From contig NZ_JAHVJR010000001.1 in assembly GCF_019801175.1 (NCBI RefSeq), positions 1,674,001 to 1,738,000 on the forward strand: a stretch of 64,000 bases of DNA, given 5' to 3'. This document shows, one piece after another, positions 1-9,523 of this stretch. Source of the DNA: Vannielia litorea (GTDB lineage: Bacteria > Pseudomonadota > Alphaproteobacteria > Rhodobacterales > Rhodobacteraceae). The position numbers were made by a program, and so were the translations under genes. The notes under the pieces were generated by a model. It did no database searches. It worked only from the letters and a program-made list of their open reading frames with translations, and was not told the origin of the DNA. Numbering within the stretch: the first letter of the stretch is position 1; every line of letters starts with the position of its first letter.

Positions 1-1
1 C

Positions 2-1759
<1,758 letters not shown>

Positions 1760-1800
1760 GGCACTGCCTCAACTCTGCCCCTCAAAACCCAATAACTAAA

Positions 1801-1841
1801 AGAAAAGCCCCGCGCCTTGCAGCGCGGGGCTTGAATTTTTC
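1801..1841. terminator. Bidirectional rho-independent terminator
   Basis: A perfect 11-bp stem (1805-1815 with 1822-1832) with a 6-base loop lies between two convergent genes. On the plus strand it is followed by a T-rich run. On the minus strand the flanking A-rich sequence also gives a T-rich tail. It can therefore end both the ABC-F gene and the gene at 1864-2709. Confidence 0.85.
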
Positions 1842-1863
1842 TTAGGCTGGAGAAGCCCACCTC

Positions 1864-2709
1864 TTAGAGGCCGAGCGCTTCCTTGACCTTGTCGAGCGCG
1901 CCGGTCAGCGCCTCGGGGTTGTCCTTGGCGGCTTCGACGGCCTTCACAAGGGCAGTCTTCTGGAAGTCGCCAAGATCGGACCCTTCGATCATCTCGGTCA
2001 CCTTCTCCAGGTCGAAGCCTTCGGCGGTGAGTGCGGTCAGGTCCATGCCCTCTGCAGCCTCGCCCGCAGCATCAGCCGTGGCTTCGGCGGCGGCAGTGGC
2101 GCCTTCGGCAGCTTCCGTCGTGGTGTCGGCAGCAGCTTCGGTCGCGCCGTCCACAGCCTCGGCGGCCTCACCCATGGCCTCAGAGGCGGCTTCCATCGAC
2201 TCAGACGCCGCTTCCATCGCCTCGGCGGCAGCCTCGGTCGCGCCCTCTTCGGCAGCGTCCACGGCATCGGCAGCCTGTTCCATCGCGGCTTCGGCTGCAT
2301 CGCCCGCAGCTTCCACGGCAGTCGCGGTCTCGTCCACCACTTCCTCGGCGGTCTCGGCCGCTGCATCCGCAGCGCCTTCCACCGCTTCCATCGCGTCGCC
2401 AGCCGCCTCTTCGGCAGCCTCGGTTACCGCATCGGCAGCCTCGGTGGTTTCCTCAACCACCTCTTCCACAGCCTCCTCGATGGCGCTCTCGCCCTCGGCA
2501 GCCGCTTCCTCTGTGGTCTCTTCAACGGCTTCTTCGGTGGACTCGGCAGTCTCTTCAGCCGTCTCAACTGCCTCTTCGGTTGCTTCAGTGGTGTCAACCG
2601 CGGCCTCGGTGGCCTCGGGCGCCGGTTCATCGCCGCTCTGGGTGGCGTAAATGTAGCCGCCGATGGCGAGTGCGGCCACAACGACGCCGCCGATCATCTT
2701 GTTATCCAT
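1864..2709 (-). CDS. Ala/Glu/Thr-rich membrane-anchored protein
   Basis: Function unknown. Starting at the ATG at 2709, preceded by AAGGA 8 bases upstream, the protein has 281 residues. Residues ~4-22 form a hydrophobic segment (IGGVVVAALAIGGYIYAT) that would anchor it in the membrane. The next ~190 residues are almost entirely Ala, Glu, Thr, Val and Asp, strongly acidic and low in complexity. The last ~60 residues look folded (GFDLEKVTEMIEGSDLGDFQ) and helical. The open frame extends further upstream, but with no ribosome site and across the promoter region. It may be an envelope or periplasm-spanning spacer protein; that is only inference. Confidence 0.75.
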   Translation of the reverse strand: MDNKMIGGVVVAALAIGGYIYATQSGDEPAPEATEAAVDTTEATEEAVETAEETAESTEEAVEETTEEAAAEGESAIEEAVEEVVEETTEAADAVTEAAEEAAGDAMEAVEGAADAAAETAEEVVDETATAVEAAGDAAEAAMEQAADAVDAAEEGATEAAAEAMEAASESMEAASEAMGEAAEAVDGATEAAADTTTEAAEGATAAAEATADAAGEAAEGMDLTALTAEGFDLEKVTEMIEGSDLGDFQKTALVKAVEAAKDNPEALTGALDKVKEALGL

Positions 2710-2928
2710 AGGGTAATTCCTTGTCCCACACTTGCCTTTCAAAAGGCCCGCCCCATCATATGACATCCCCTGCCAGAATGAAAAGCGCGTTTGCGGCAGT
2801 GCGGCATAACCCGCGCCGCTCCGCCGAAACCCGCGCAGATGCGTTTCGCTGTGCCCTTGCCCCGCAATCCGCTTGAACCGCGTCCATGCGCCGTCTATTT
2901 TGCCGCCCATTCAACCCAAGGCTTCCAC

Positions 2929-2943
2929 AGGAGATATCCCATA
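2929..2943 (+). promoter_or_regulatory. Shine-Dalgarno and AUA start of infC
   Basis: AGGAG at 2929-2933 sits 7 bases before an ATA codon at 2941-2943. No ATG, GTG or TTG with comparable spacing gives the family N-terminus. Rare start codons on infC are known (AUU in E. coli) and underlie IF-3 autoregulation. Confidence 0.8.
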
Positions 2944-3486
2944 GCCCGCAGACCCCACAACGCCCCGCCGGTGCGTGACACAGGCCCCCGCGTGAACGAT
3001 CGCATCACGGCCTCCGAAATCCGGCTCATCGGACACGAAGGACAGAACGTGGGCGTGGTCACGCCCCAGCGCGCGATGGAGCTCGCCGAACAGGTCGGTC
3101 TCGACCTCGTCGAGATCTCGCCCAACGCGACCCCGCCCGTTTGCAAGATCATGGATTTCGGCAAGTACAAGTACGAGACCCAGAAGAAGGAAGCCGAGGC
3201 GCGGAAGAAGCAAAAGATCATCGAGATCAAGGAAATCAAGTTCCGCCCCAACACCGACACGCATGACTACGACGTCAAAATGCGCAACGTGTTCAAGTTC
3301 CTCGAGAACGGCGACAAAGTGAAGATCACCCTGCGCTTCCGGGGCCGGGAGATGGCGCACCAAGATGTTGGCCGGGCTCTGCTTGAGCGGGTAGCGGATG
3401 ACATCAAGGAAATCGGCAAGATCGAGTCGATGCCCAAGATGGAAGGCCGTCAGATGGTGATGATGATCAATCCGCTGCCCAAGTAA
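2941..3486 (+). CDS. infC: Translation initiation factor IF-3
   Basis: IF-3 binds the 30S subunit, prevents premature 50S joining and checks the start codon. From the ATA at 2941 the protein has 181 residues, matching the usual ~180. The N-terminal domain begins ARRPHN and contains RVNDRI; the linker is Lys/Glu-rich (ETQKKEAEARKKQK). The C-terminal domain includes IKFRPNTDTHDYD and LRFRGREMAHQ, typical of the family. Later GTG codons (in VRDTG and VNDRI) would remove conserved residues and lack a ribosome site. rpmI and rplT do not follow; a terminator does, so infC seems monocistronic here. Confidence 0.95.
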   Translation: MARRPHNAPPVRDTGPRVNDRITASEIRLIGHEGQNVGVVTPQRAMELAEQVGLDLVEISPNATPPVCKIMDFGKYKYETQKKEAEARKKQKIIEIKEIKFRPNTDTHDYDVKMRNVFKFLENGDKVKITLRFRGREMAHQDVGRALLERVADDIKEIGKIESMPKMEGRQMVMMINPLPK

Positions 3487-3510
3487 GGCAGACCCTCAGA
3501 GATGCGATCA

Positions 3511-3534
3511 GGGCGGCCCGGTGCCGCCCTTTTT
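3511..3534 (+). terminator. Rho-independent terminator after infC
   Basis: A 7-bp GGGCGGC/GCCGCCC stem with a 5-base loop is followed directly by five T residues. It lies 24 bases after the infC stop codon. Confidence 0.9.
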
Positions 3535-3575
3535 CATGGGTGACCTATTCGCTGTGCGCATTCTTAGCGCGCGCC

Positions 3576-4565
3576 CTAACGCCCCTCCCGAGGCTGCGGC
3601 CTGATCGGGATCTCCTTCAGCAAACCTCCGACACCCATCTCGGCAAACTCCTCCGGCCCCGGCGGCAAGCCGCAGGCCACCCGCTCCAGCACCCAATCCG
3701 CCCCGTTGAGCGCAGGCGAGCGGGCGCAACCCGGCAAGCCGATCACCGGCATCTCGCCCAGAGCACCCAGAAACAGCAGGTTCCCCGGGTCCACCGGCAT
3801 CCCGAAGCGCTCCACCGTGCCCCCGGCCTCCCGTAGCGCCTGCGGGGCCACGTCATGCGCGTCCGATGTGGCCGAGCCGGTCAGGATCAACGCAAGGTCC
3901 GCCTCCGCCGCGCGGAGCGCCGCAGCCACCGCGCCGGTCTCATGCGGCACCACCTCCACTGCAGCAACCGCGATTCCCAAAGCCTTCAGCCGCCCCTCAA
4001 CTGCCGCGCGGCCCTTCTCGGTGATCGAAGGCTTCTGCCCCGGCACCTCCGTCAGCACCACCACGGCCCGCTCCAGCACAACCGGCGCCAGCCGCATCGC
4101 ACCCTCTGCCGCAGCCACCGCCGCCTCCAGCGCCGCCCCCGGCACAGCATAGGGGATCACCTTGACCGTCCCCGCCAGCAGCCCCGGCGTGACCCGCGTG
4201 TAGGGCGCAAGCGTCGCCAGCGTCAGCCCCGGGTCCACTGCGTTGATGGCCCGCACCTTCGCGGCATCCACCACAAGCACCCCCGGCCCCTTCGCCTTGA
4301 AATTCACCCGCCCGGTATGCGCCGCCGTCAGCTTCAACCCGCTGCCCTTCACAGCCCGCGCCAGCGCCTCCGCCGCCTCATCCTCGGCCACATCGCCGGG
4401 CTCCAGCCGCGCCACGATCACCTCAGCAAGCCCGTCTGCAGCCAGCGCCGCGACAGCCTCCGCGCCCAGCACGGCGCCCTTCTTCAGCATTCGCCCGCCC
4501 GCGCGCACCGAATGCGCCAGCACCGCGCCCTCGGCCTCGCCAACAGGAACTGGCCCAAACTTCAC
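3576..4565 (-). CDS. Molybdopterin-binding domain protein (MoeA/MogA-like fold)
   Basis: 329 residues from a GTG at 4565 that overlaps the stop codon of the XdhC-like gene (GTGA), so the two are translationally coupled. The N-terminal part (FGPVPVGEAEGAVLAHSVRA) resembles the SAF-like segment seen in molybdopterin proteins. The C-terminal half carries the molybdopterin-binding fold signs LILTGSATSDAHDVAPQAL and the Gly/Pro-rich VIGLPGCARSPALNG. The family binds molybdopterin during cofactor synthesis or transfer. Pairing with XdhC suggests a role in maturing a molybdenum hydroxylase. No hydroxylase structural genes are in this window, so the target enzyme is unknown. Confidence 0.8.
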   Translation of the reverse strand: MKFGPVPVGEAEGAVLAHSVRAGGRMLKKGAVLGAEAVAALAADGLAEVIVARLEPGDVAEDEAAEALARAVKGSGLKLTAAHTGRVNFKAKGPGVLVVDAAKVRAINAVDPGLTLATLAPYTRVTPGLLAGTVKVIPYAVPGAALEAAVAAAEGAMRLAPVVLERAVVVLTEVPGQKPSITEKGRAAVEGRLKALGIAVAAVEVVPHETGAVAAALRAAEADLALILTGSATSDAHDVAPQALREAGGTVERFGMPVDPGNLLFLGALGEMPVIGLPGCARSPALNGADWVLERVACGLPPGPEEFAEMGVGGLLKEIPIRPQPREGR

Positions 4566-5539
4566 TTGCGGCCCCGCAGCACCTCGGTCACCTGCGCCAG
4601 CACCGAAACGGCAATCTCCGCCGGGCTCTTCGCGCCAATATTCAGACCCACCGGCGCGTGGATACGGGCGATATCCGCCTCGGATGCTCCCGCCGCCTTC
4701 AGCCGATCCACCCGTTTGCCGTGGGTCCGGGTCGAGCCAAGGCACCCGAGGTAAAAGCAATCGGAGGCAAGTGCCGCCGCAATCGCGGGGTCGTCGATCT
4801 TTGGATCATGGGTCAGCGTCACCACCGCCGTGCGGGCATCGAGCCCCCAGGCGGCCAGCGCCTCATCGGGCCAGTCATGGCTGATCGTGGTCTCCGGGAA
4901 TCGCTCGGGCGTCGCAAAGGCTTCGCGCGGGTCCACGATGAAAGGGTCATAGCCCGCCATGTGCGCCATCGGCACGAGGAACTGGGCAATATGCACCGCC
5001 CCCACGACCGCCATCCGCAGCGGCGGGTTGTGAATGCCCACAAAGGTCTTGCCGTCTTCCTCGAACCCGGAACGATCCGCGCGGAACCGCTCTTCCAGGC
5101 CTTCCGGCCCCTGCACCCGCGCGCCCCAACTTTCGGTATCCACCACGTAGGCCACCGGGCGCCGGGCTTCGATCGCCCCAACCACCTCAGCCAGTGCCGC
5201 CTCGCTCATGCCCGCGCCCACCGGCTGCACCATCACGCGGATCGTGCCCCCGCAGGCGAGCCCCACGTGGAACGCCTCGTCATCGCTCACGCCATAGGTC
5301 AGCAGCTTGCTCTGCCCGGTCTCCAAGGCCTCGAACGCCTCGGCCACCACCGCGCCCTCGACGCAACCACCCGAGACCGAGCCCTCAAGTTCCCCGGCCC
5401 CGGAAATCGCCAGATGCGCGCCCACAGGCCTCGGTGCTGAGCCCCACGTTTCGACCACCGTTGCCAGTACCGCCCCCTTGCCAGCCTGATGCCAAGCCAG
5501 CGCCACGCCGGGGATATTGTCGGAAATCTCAGCCATCAT
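4562..5539 (-). CDS. XdhC/CoxI family molybdenum hydroxylase maturation factor
   Basis: 325 residues from the ATG at 5539 (MMAEIS), with GGAGG just upstream. XdhC-type proteins bind molybdenum cofactor, aid its sulfuration, and deliver it to xanthine dehydrogenase or CO dehydrogenase-like enzymes. The N-terminal domain has the family stretch VLATVVETWGSAPRPVGAHL and GSVSGGCVEGAVV with its conserved Cys. The C-terminal Rossmann-like domain includes AVVTLTHDPKIDDPAI and FYLGCLGSTRTHGKR. The frame remains open to 5656, but the extra residues are unlike the family. The downstream molybdopterin-binding gene overlaps by 4 bases. Confidence 0.9.
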   Translation of the reverse strand: MMAEISDNIPGVALAWHQAGKGAVLATVVETWGSAPRPVGAHLAISGAGELEGSVSGGCVEGAVVAEAFEALETGQSKLLTYGVSDDEAFHVGLACGGTIRVMVQPVGAGMSEAALAEVVGAIEARRPVAYVVDTESWGARVQGPEGLEERFRADRSGFEEDGKTFVGIHNPPLRMAVVGAVHIAQFLVPMAHMAGYDPFIVDPREAFATPERFPETTISHDWPDEALAAWGLDARTAVVTLTHDPKIDDPAIAAALASDCFYLGCLGSTRTHGKRVDRLKAAGASEADIARIHAPVGLNIGAKSPAEIAVSVLAQVTEVLRGRK

Positions 5540-5616
5540 GCGGCCCTCCTCGCCGGCAGAACCTAGCACGCCGATAGCAAATGTCTCGCCCACCTTGGTC
5601 GCATCCTTGCCCCCGT

Positions 5617-5651
5617 TAAAACAAAGAGACGGACCCCGCAGGGCCCGCCTC
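5617..5651 (-). terminator. Rho-independent terminator after the OmpA-family gene
   Basis: On the minus strand an 11-bp stem with two G-U pairs (5641-5651 with 5626-5636) and a 4-base loop is followed by TTTGTTTT. It separates the OmpA-family gene from the XdhC gene, so the latter probably has its own promoter in 5540-5616. Confidence 0.75.
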
Positions 5652-5687
5652 TCCACTCGTTAACCGAAGGGTCACGAAATAAGGGGG

Positions 5688-7685
5688 TTACGACCCGCTC
5701 GCGATCAGCGGGGTGATCCGGCGCACAGCAGCACGGCGGTTGGCGCGTTCGTCATCCAGCGTCTTCACCTTGAGGTCGCTTTCACCATAGCCTTGCACCA
5801 CGAGGTTCTCCGGCGGCACGTCGAAGTACTCGGTCAGTGCCAACGCCACGCTCTCGGCGCGGCGGTCGGACAGAGCAAGGTTGAAGGCCGCATTGCCCAC
5901 CGCATCGGTGTGCCCTTCTACGAGGAACACCTCACCGGGGTTCTCTTCCACGTAGGCGGCGATGAGGTTACCGAGCTCGCTCAGCTCCTCCGCCTCCTGC
6001 GGGTCGATCACGGCAGACCCGGTGCGGAAGTTGATCGCATCGAGGTCAATCGCCGGGGCCAGCTTACGGACCCGCTCGATGTTACGCACCTGGTAGAGCG
6101 CAAAGCGGCGGTCGGCAGCGCTCTTGGTCGAAAGCACGGCCCGCAGGGTCTCTGCATCGGTGCCCGCGTCCACTTCGGCTTCGGCTACCGGATCAGGCAG
6201 CGCGGCCACGTCGACGGGTTCGACATCGGCGGTATCGTCGATCAAGACAGTGCGGTTGCCCTCGGCATCCACACGGATACGGCGCAGAACGCGCAACTCG
6301 GGGTCACGAATGGTGATGATCTGCACGCCGTTCTCACGCGTCACAATCGTGCGGGTCGAGCCGTCCTGGAAGGTCTCGCGGCGCACCGTGGAGCCCGGGC
6401 GTTCGATCAGCTCGTTATCGTCGCGGATCACACGGTAGCGGCCATCTTCCAGCACAACCACACGGTCGTCGGACTTGGTCACGACCTGCGCATCGCCATT
6501 GCCTTCAAGAGCTTTACCGACAACAACGGCTCCCAGCCCCACGAGAAGAGCCTTCTCGAGGTCGCTCAGCCCGCCATCATCGTCATTGCTGGCGCTGGCA
6601 GAAGCGGAGGTATCGGCCTTCGTGCCCGTCACTTTGTCGAGGAACTCTTCCGAGCTGGAGCGTGCGCTCTCTTCGGTCACCGTGGTCTCTTCCACATCGG
6701 CAGCTTCGGCGGTCTCATCCGTCGCGGCAGAGGCTTCAGGCGCCTCGGTCTCAGCCGCTGCCGCTTGCTCTTCAGGGTCGGCTTCTTCGGCGGATTGGGC
6801 TTCAATCGCCTTCGCGATCTCGGCCACAACATCCGGCACAGCCGGGTTGGCTTCAGCATCGGCCTCGGCTTCTGCCTCCGCTTCGGCAGTCATCTCTGCC
6901 TCCGGCGCAGTCTCGGCTTCGGCTTCTGCGGCGGCTTCCTCTGCCTCTTCGGGCGTGGCAACATCATTGCCCGTCACCTCGTTGAGGGATTCCTGAAGCG
7001 CGCTGCCGCTGTCGTCGCCTTCTGCGGTAGCCTCTGCTTCTACCTCAGCTTCGGCTTCAACCTCAGCCTCTGCTTCGACCTCTGCGGTCACTTCGGCTTC
7101 CGGCTCGAATTCGGCCTCAGCGGTCGCTTCAGTTTCCGGCTCGACTTCGGCTTCGGCGGTCGCTTCAGCTTCAGCCTCCACTTCCGGCTCAGCCTCAGCC
7201 GTCACCTCAGCTTCGACCTCGGCCTCCGGCTCGGCAGCCACTTCGGCTTCGGCGGGCTCTTCGGCGGTATCATCACCGGTCACGGCATCAAGCGCCTTCT
7301 CAAGCACGCCTTTCTCTTCGGTTTCCACCTCTGCCGCAGCAGCAGCCTCGCCGCCCAGTTCTTCGGCGGTCGGCGCGGCCTCTACGGCCATGACTACCTC
7401 GGCTTCCGTCACGCCCATCTCTTCCAGCTCGGCAACGGTCATGCAGAGCTCAGGGGCGGCAGGGTCGAAATTGCTCACGATTACGGCATCGCTCGATGCG
7501 CCACCGTCGAGCGCTGCCTGCTGCTCGTCGGTGAGGGTCAGGCCAAGCTCGTCGGCCACCTCGGCAGAGATGCCGATGGTGCCTGCCTCGCAGCGGTCAA
7601 CAACCTGCTGCGCCGGCGCAACGGCCGGAATAGAAAGGGAAATTGCGGCGACGAGGGCCGTTGTGTTGCGGAACTTCGCATACAT
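5688..7685 (-). CDS. OmpA-family protein with long Glu/Ala-rich tract
   Basis: 665 residues from the ATG at 7685 (MYAKFRNTT), with GGAGGAG 8 bases upstream. A signal peptide (ALVAAISLSIPAVAPAQ) directs export. Residues ~30-110 look folded and contain two Cys (DRCEAG, ELCMTV). Residues ~115-400 are an acidic repeat-like tract of Glu, Ala, Val and Thr. Further on come GLSDLEKALLVGLGAVVVG and a beta-rich section. The last ~115 residues are an OmpA peptidoglycan-binding domain (VFLVEGHTDAVGNAAFNLAL, LVVQGYGESDL, NRRAAVRR). It probably tethers the envelope to peptidoglycan; the acidic tract may act as a spacer. Confidence 0.85.
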   Translation of the reverse strand: MYAKFRNTTALVAAISLSIPAVAPAQQVVDRCEAGTIGISAEVADELGLTLTDEQQAALDGGASSDAVIVSNFDPAAPELCMTVAELEEMGVTEAEVVMAVEAAPTAEELGGEAAAAAEVETEEKGVLEKALDAVTGDDTAEEPAEAEVAAEPEAEVEAEVTAEAEPEVEAEAEATAEAEVEPETEATAEAEFEPEAEVTAEVEAEAEVEAEAEVEAEATAEGDDSGSALQESLNEVTGNDVATPEEAEEAAAEAEAETAPEAEMTAEAEAEAEADAEANPAVPDVVAEIAKAIEAQSAEEADPEEQAAAAETEAPEASAATDETAEAADVEETTVTEESARSSSEEFLDKVTGTKADTSASASASNDDDGGLSDLEKALLVGLGAVVVGKALEGNGDAQVVTKSDDRVVVLEDGRYRVIRDDNELIERPGSTVRRETFQDGSTRTIVTRENGVQIITIRDPELRVLRRIRVDAEGNRTVLIDDTADVEPVDVAALPDPVAEAEVDAGTDAETLRAVLSTKSAADRRFALYQVRNIERVRKLAPAIDLDAINFRTGSAVIDPQEAEELSELGNLIAAYVEENPGEVFLVEGHTDAVGNAAFNLALSDRRAESVALALTEYFDVPPENLVVQGYGESDLKVKTLDDERANRRAAVRRITPLIASGS

Positions 7686-7751
7686 GTCGACTGCTCCTCC
7701 AATGGGGTTATCGTTGGGGCCACAACGCGGCCCCTGCCCCAAGGGTTCCGC

Positions 7752-9011
7752 CTAGCCGTGCTGCAGCATCTGCATCAGCCGCGCTTTTTCACCGCCGCCA
7801 TCCTCGCGCGAAAGCGCCTTTGCCAGCGCCTCCAACGAGGCGATGTTGTGGCCTGCACGAAAGCTGCTGACATGCGGCAGCATCGCCGCGATCCCCGCAG
7901 CTTTCGGGGCAAAGCCATCCCAGCGCAGCAGGGGGTTCACCCAGATGAGCCGCCGGGCCGAAAGGCCAAGCCTTTCCATCTCGCGGGCCAGATCCTCCGG
8001 CGCGCCCCGGTCCAGCCCGTCAGTGATCAGCAGCACCACCGCACCCCGGCTCAGCACCCGGCGCGACCAGTCTCGGTTGAACTCATGCAGGCAAGCGCCA
8101 ATCCGGGTGCCGCCCTCCCAATCCTGCGCCTCAGCCCCCGCAGCGGCGAGGGCAGCATCCACATCGCGCGTCGCCAGATGCCGGGTGATGTTGGTGAGCC
8201 GAGTGCCAAAGGTGAACCCATGCACCCGCGCCCACCCCGCACCCTTGGCGTTGGCTGCAGCGTGAAGAAAATGCAAAACGAGCCGGCTGTATTGGCTCAT
8301 GGAACCTGAGATATCGCAAAGCGCCACGAGATCCGGCCAGCGCTGCACCCGGTTCTTCGTGGCAAACTCATGCACCTCGCCGCCCCGCCGGAGCGCGGCG
8401 CGCATGGTCGCCCGCCAGTCCGCCACACGCCCCTGCGCATCCGCCCGCGTACGGCGGCTCACCAGCGGGCGCACGGGCAGCTCGATCCGGGCAATCACCC
8501 GCTTGGCCTCGGCCACCTCCGCCGTGCTCATCTGTTCGAAGTCCAGCGTCTTCAGCCGCTCCTCGCCAGAAGCCGTGGCCGAGGCATCAATCTCGATCTT
8601 CTGCTCTTCGTCGCTCTCGGGGATCTCGGGCGCCTCGCGCTCCACCCCGTCCAGCAGCGCCTCTGCCGCGCGCTTCTCGGCCGCCTGCGCCGCCTTCTCC
8701 TCCTGCACCCCGCGCACCGAGGGGAGCATCAGGCTCATCATGTGCTCCATGTAACGCGGATCGCGCCAGTAGAGCCGGAAGATCTGCGCAAAAACCGCGC
8801 GCTGCTCAGGCCGGCTGACAAAGCAGGCCTGAAGCGCGTGGTAAAAATCCGCACGGCTGGTGAACCCCGCCGCCTCGACGGCCCGCACCGCATCGATCAC
8901 CCGGCCGGGGCCAATCGGCAACCCGGCCTTACGAAGCGCCCGCGCAAACCAGGTGATATTCTCCACCAGGCGCGGGTGCTCGGGGATTTCAAGCGGCGCG
9001 AGCCCTTCCAC
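7752..9011 (-). CDS. CoxE-like VWA domain protein
   Basis: 419 residues from a GTG at 9011, 3 bases after the stop of the upstream gene. The N-terminal third (ITWFARALRKAGLPIGPGRV) matches the CoxE/DUF58-neighbour family. The C-terminal VWA domain holds a metal-site motif ALCDISGSMSQYSR (DxSxS) and LLITDGLDRG. In the carbon monoxide dehydrogenase system CoxE works with the MoxR-type ATPase CoxD to insert copper/sulfur into the active site. Here a MoxR ATPase lies two genes upstream, so a comparable chaperone pair is likely. The client protein is not visible. Confidence 0.85.
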   Translation of the reverse strand: MEGLAPLEIPEHPRLVENITWFARALRKAGLPIGPGRVIDAVRAVEAAGFTSRADFYHALQACFVSRPEQRAVFAQIFRLYWRDPRYMEHMMSLMLPSVRGVQEEKAAQAAEKRAAEALLDGVEREAPEIPESDEEQKIEIDASATASGEERLKTLDFEQMSTAEVAEAKRVIARIELPVRPLVSRRTRADAQGRVADWRATMRAALRRGGEVHEFATKNRVQRWPDLVALCDISGSMSQYSRLVLHFLHAAANAKGAGWARVHGFTFGTRLTNITRHLATRDVDAALAAAGAEAQDWEGGTRIGACLHEFNRDWSRRVLSRGAVVLLITDGLDRGAPEDLAREMERLGLSARRLIWVNPLLRWDGFAPKAAGIAAMLPHVSSFRAGHNIASLEALAKALSREDGGGEKARLMQMLQHG

Positions 9012-9014
9012 CGC

Positions 9015-9455
9015 TTACCAGCTCAGTGCCTGGGCATAATCCATCCAGACATAGTAGTTCACACGCATCAGCGAGCGGTTGTTCTCGGGGATCGCCTCAA
9101 TCCGGGGCTGGCGCAGGTATTCCTCCTTCACCCGCACCGGGTCATTGCCGTATCCGGCCACGCCCAGCGCCAGAAAGCGCCGCCAGCGCGGCTCCAGCCC
9201 AAGGTCCACCGTGCGCGGCTCCTCGACGCCGATCACCAGCAGCACGCCGGTAATGGCCCCCGGCACAAGGCACTGGTCGCGGGATTCGGTCGGCGGATTG
9301 CGCAGCGTCTCCAGCACCCGGTCGCGGTGATACTCATACCACTGCTGCCGCGCCTGATGCATGACGGCCCGGTTGACCTGCCCCTGCATGAAGCTGGCAA
9401 ACATGTCGACAGCCCCGCCGACCCCCTTGCCCAGCGCGTCGTTCTCCAAACCCAT
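9015..9455 (-). CDS. Conserved hypothetical protein between MoxR and CoxE-like genes
   Basis: 146 residues; function not recognised. The ATG at 9455 has AAAGGA about 8 bases upstream. The sequence has no signal peptide; the segment QCLVPGAITGVLLVIGVEEP is moderately hydrophobic. It contains many Tyr, Trp and Arg residues (QQWYEYHRDRVLETLR, RVNYYVWMDYAQALSW). It sits between the MoxR ATPase and the VWA gene, 3 bases from the latter, so it is probably a third member of that complex or its substrate adaptor. This is inferred from position only. Confidence 0.8.
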   Translation of the reverse strand: MGLENDALGKGVGGAVDMFASFMQGQVNRAVMHQARQQWYEYHRDRVLETLRNPPTESRDQCLVPGAITGVLLVIGVEEPRTVDLGLEPRWRRFLALGVAGYGNDPVRVKEEYLRQPRIEAIPENNRSLMRVNYYVWMDYAQALSW

Positions 9456-9523
9456 CTCACAATCCTTTCAATGACTTCCCTGCCTCGATACAGGCGGCAG
9501 ATGACAAAGAAGTTTCACACTGC

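Noticed and set aside
1883..2650. Ser/Ala-rich plus-strand frame opposite the Ala/Glu-rich gene
   Set aside because: Mirror translation of the Glu/Ala codon repeats; no start signal.
6690..7340. Short repeats that look like a CRISPR or satellite array
   Set aside because: They are in-frame Glu/Ala codon repeats inside a protein gene, with no constant repeat/spacer lengths.
5793..8309. Long plus-strand open frame (over 800 codons) opposite the OmpA-family and CoxE-like genes
   Set aside because: It is antisense to two clear genes, rich in His/Arg/Gly from the complement of Glu/Ala codons, and has no ribosome site or domain.
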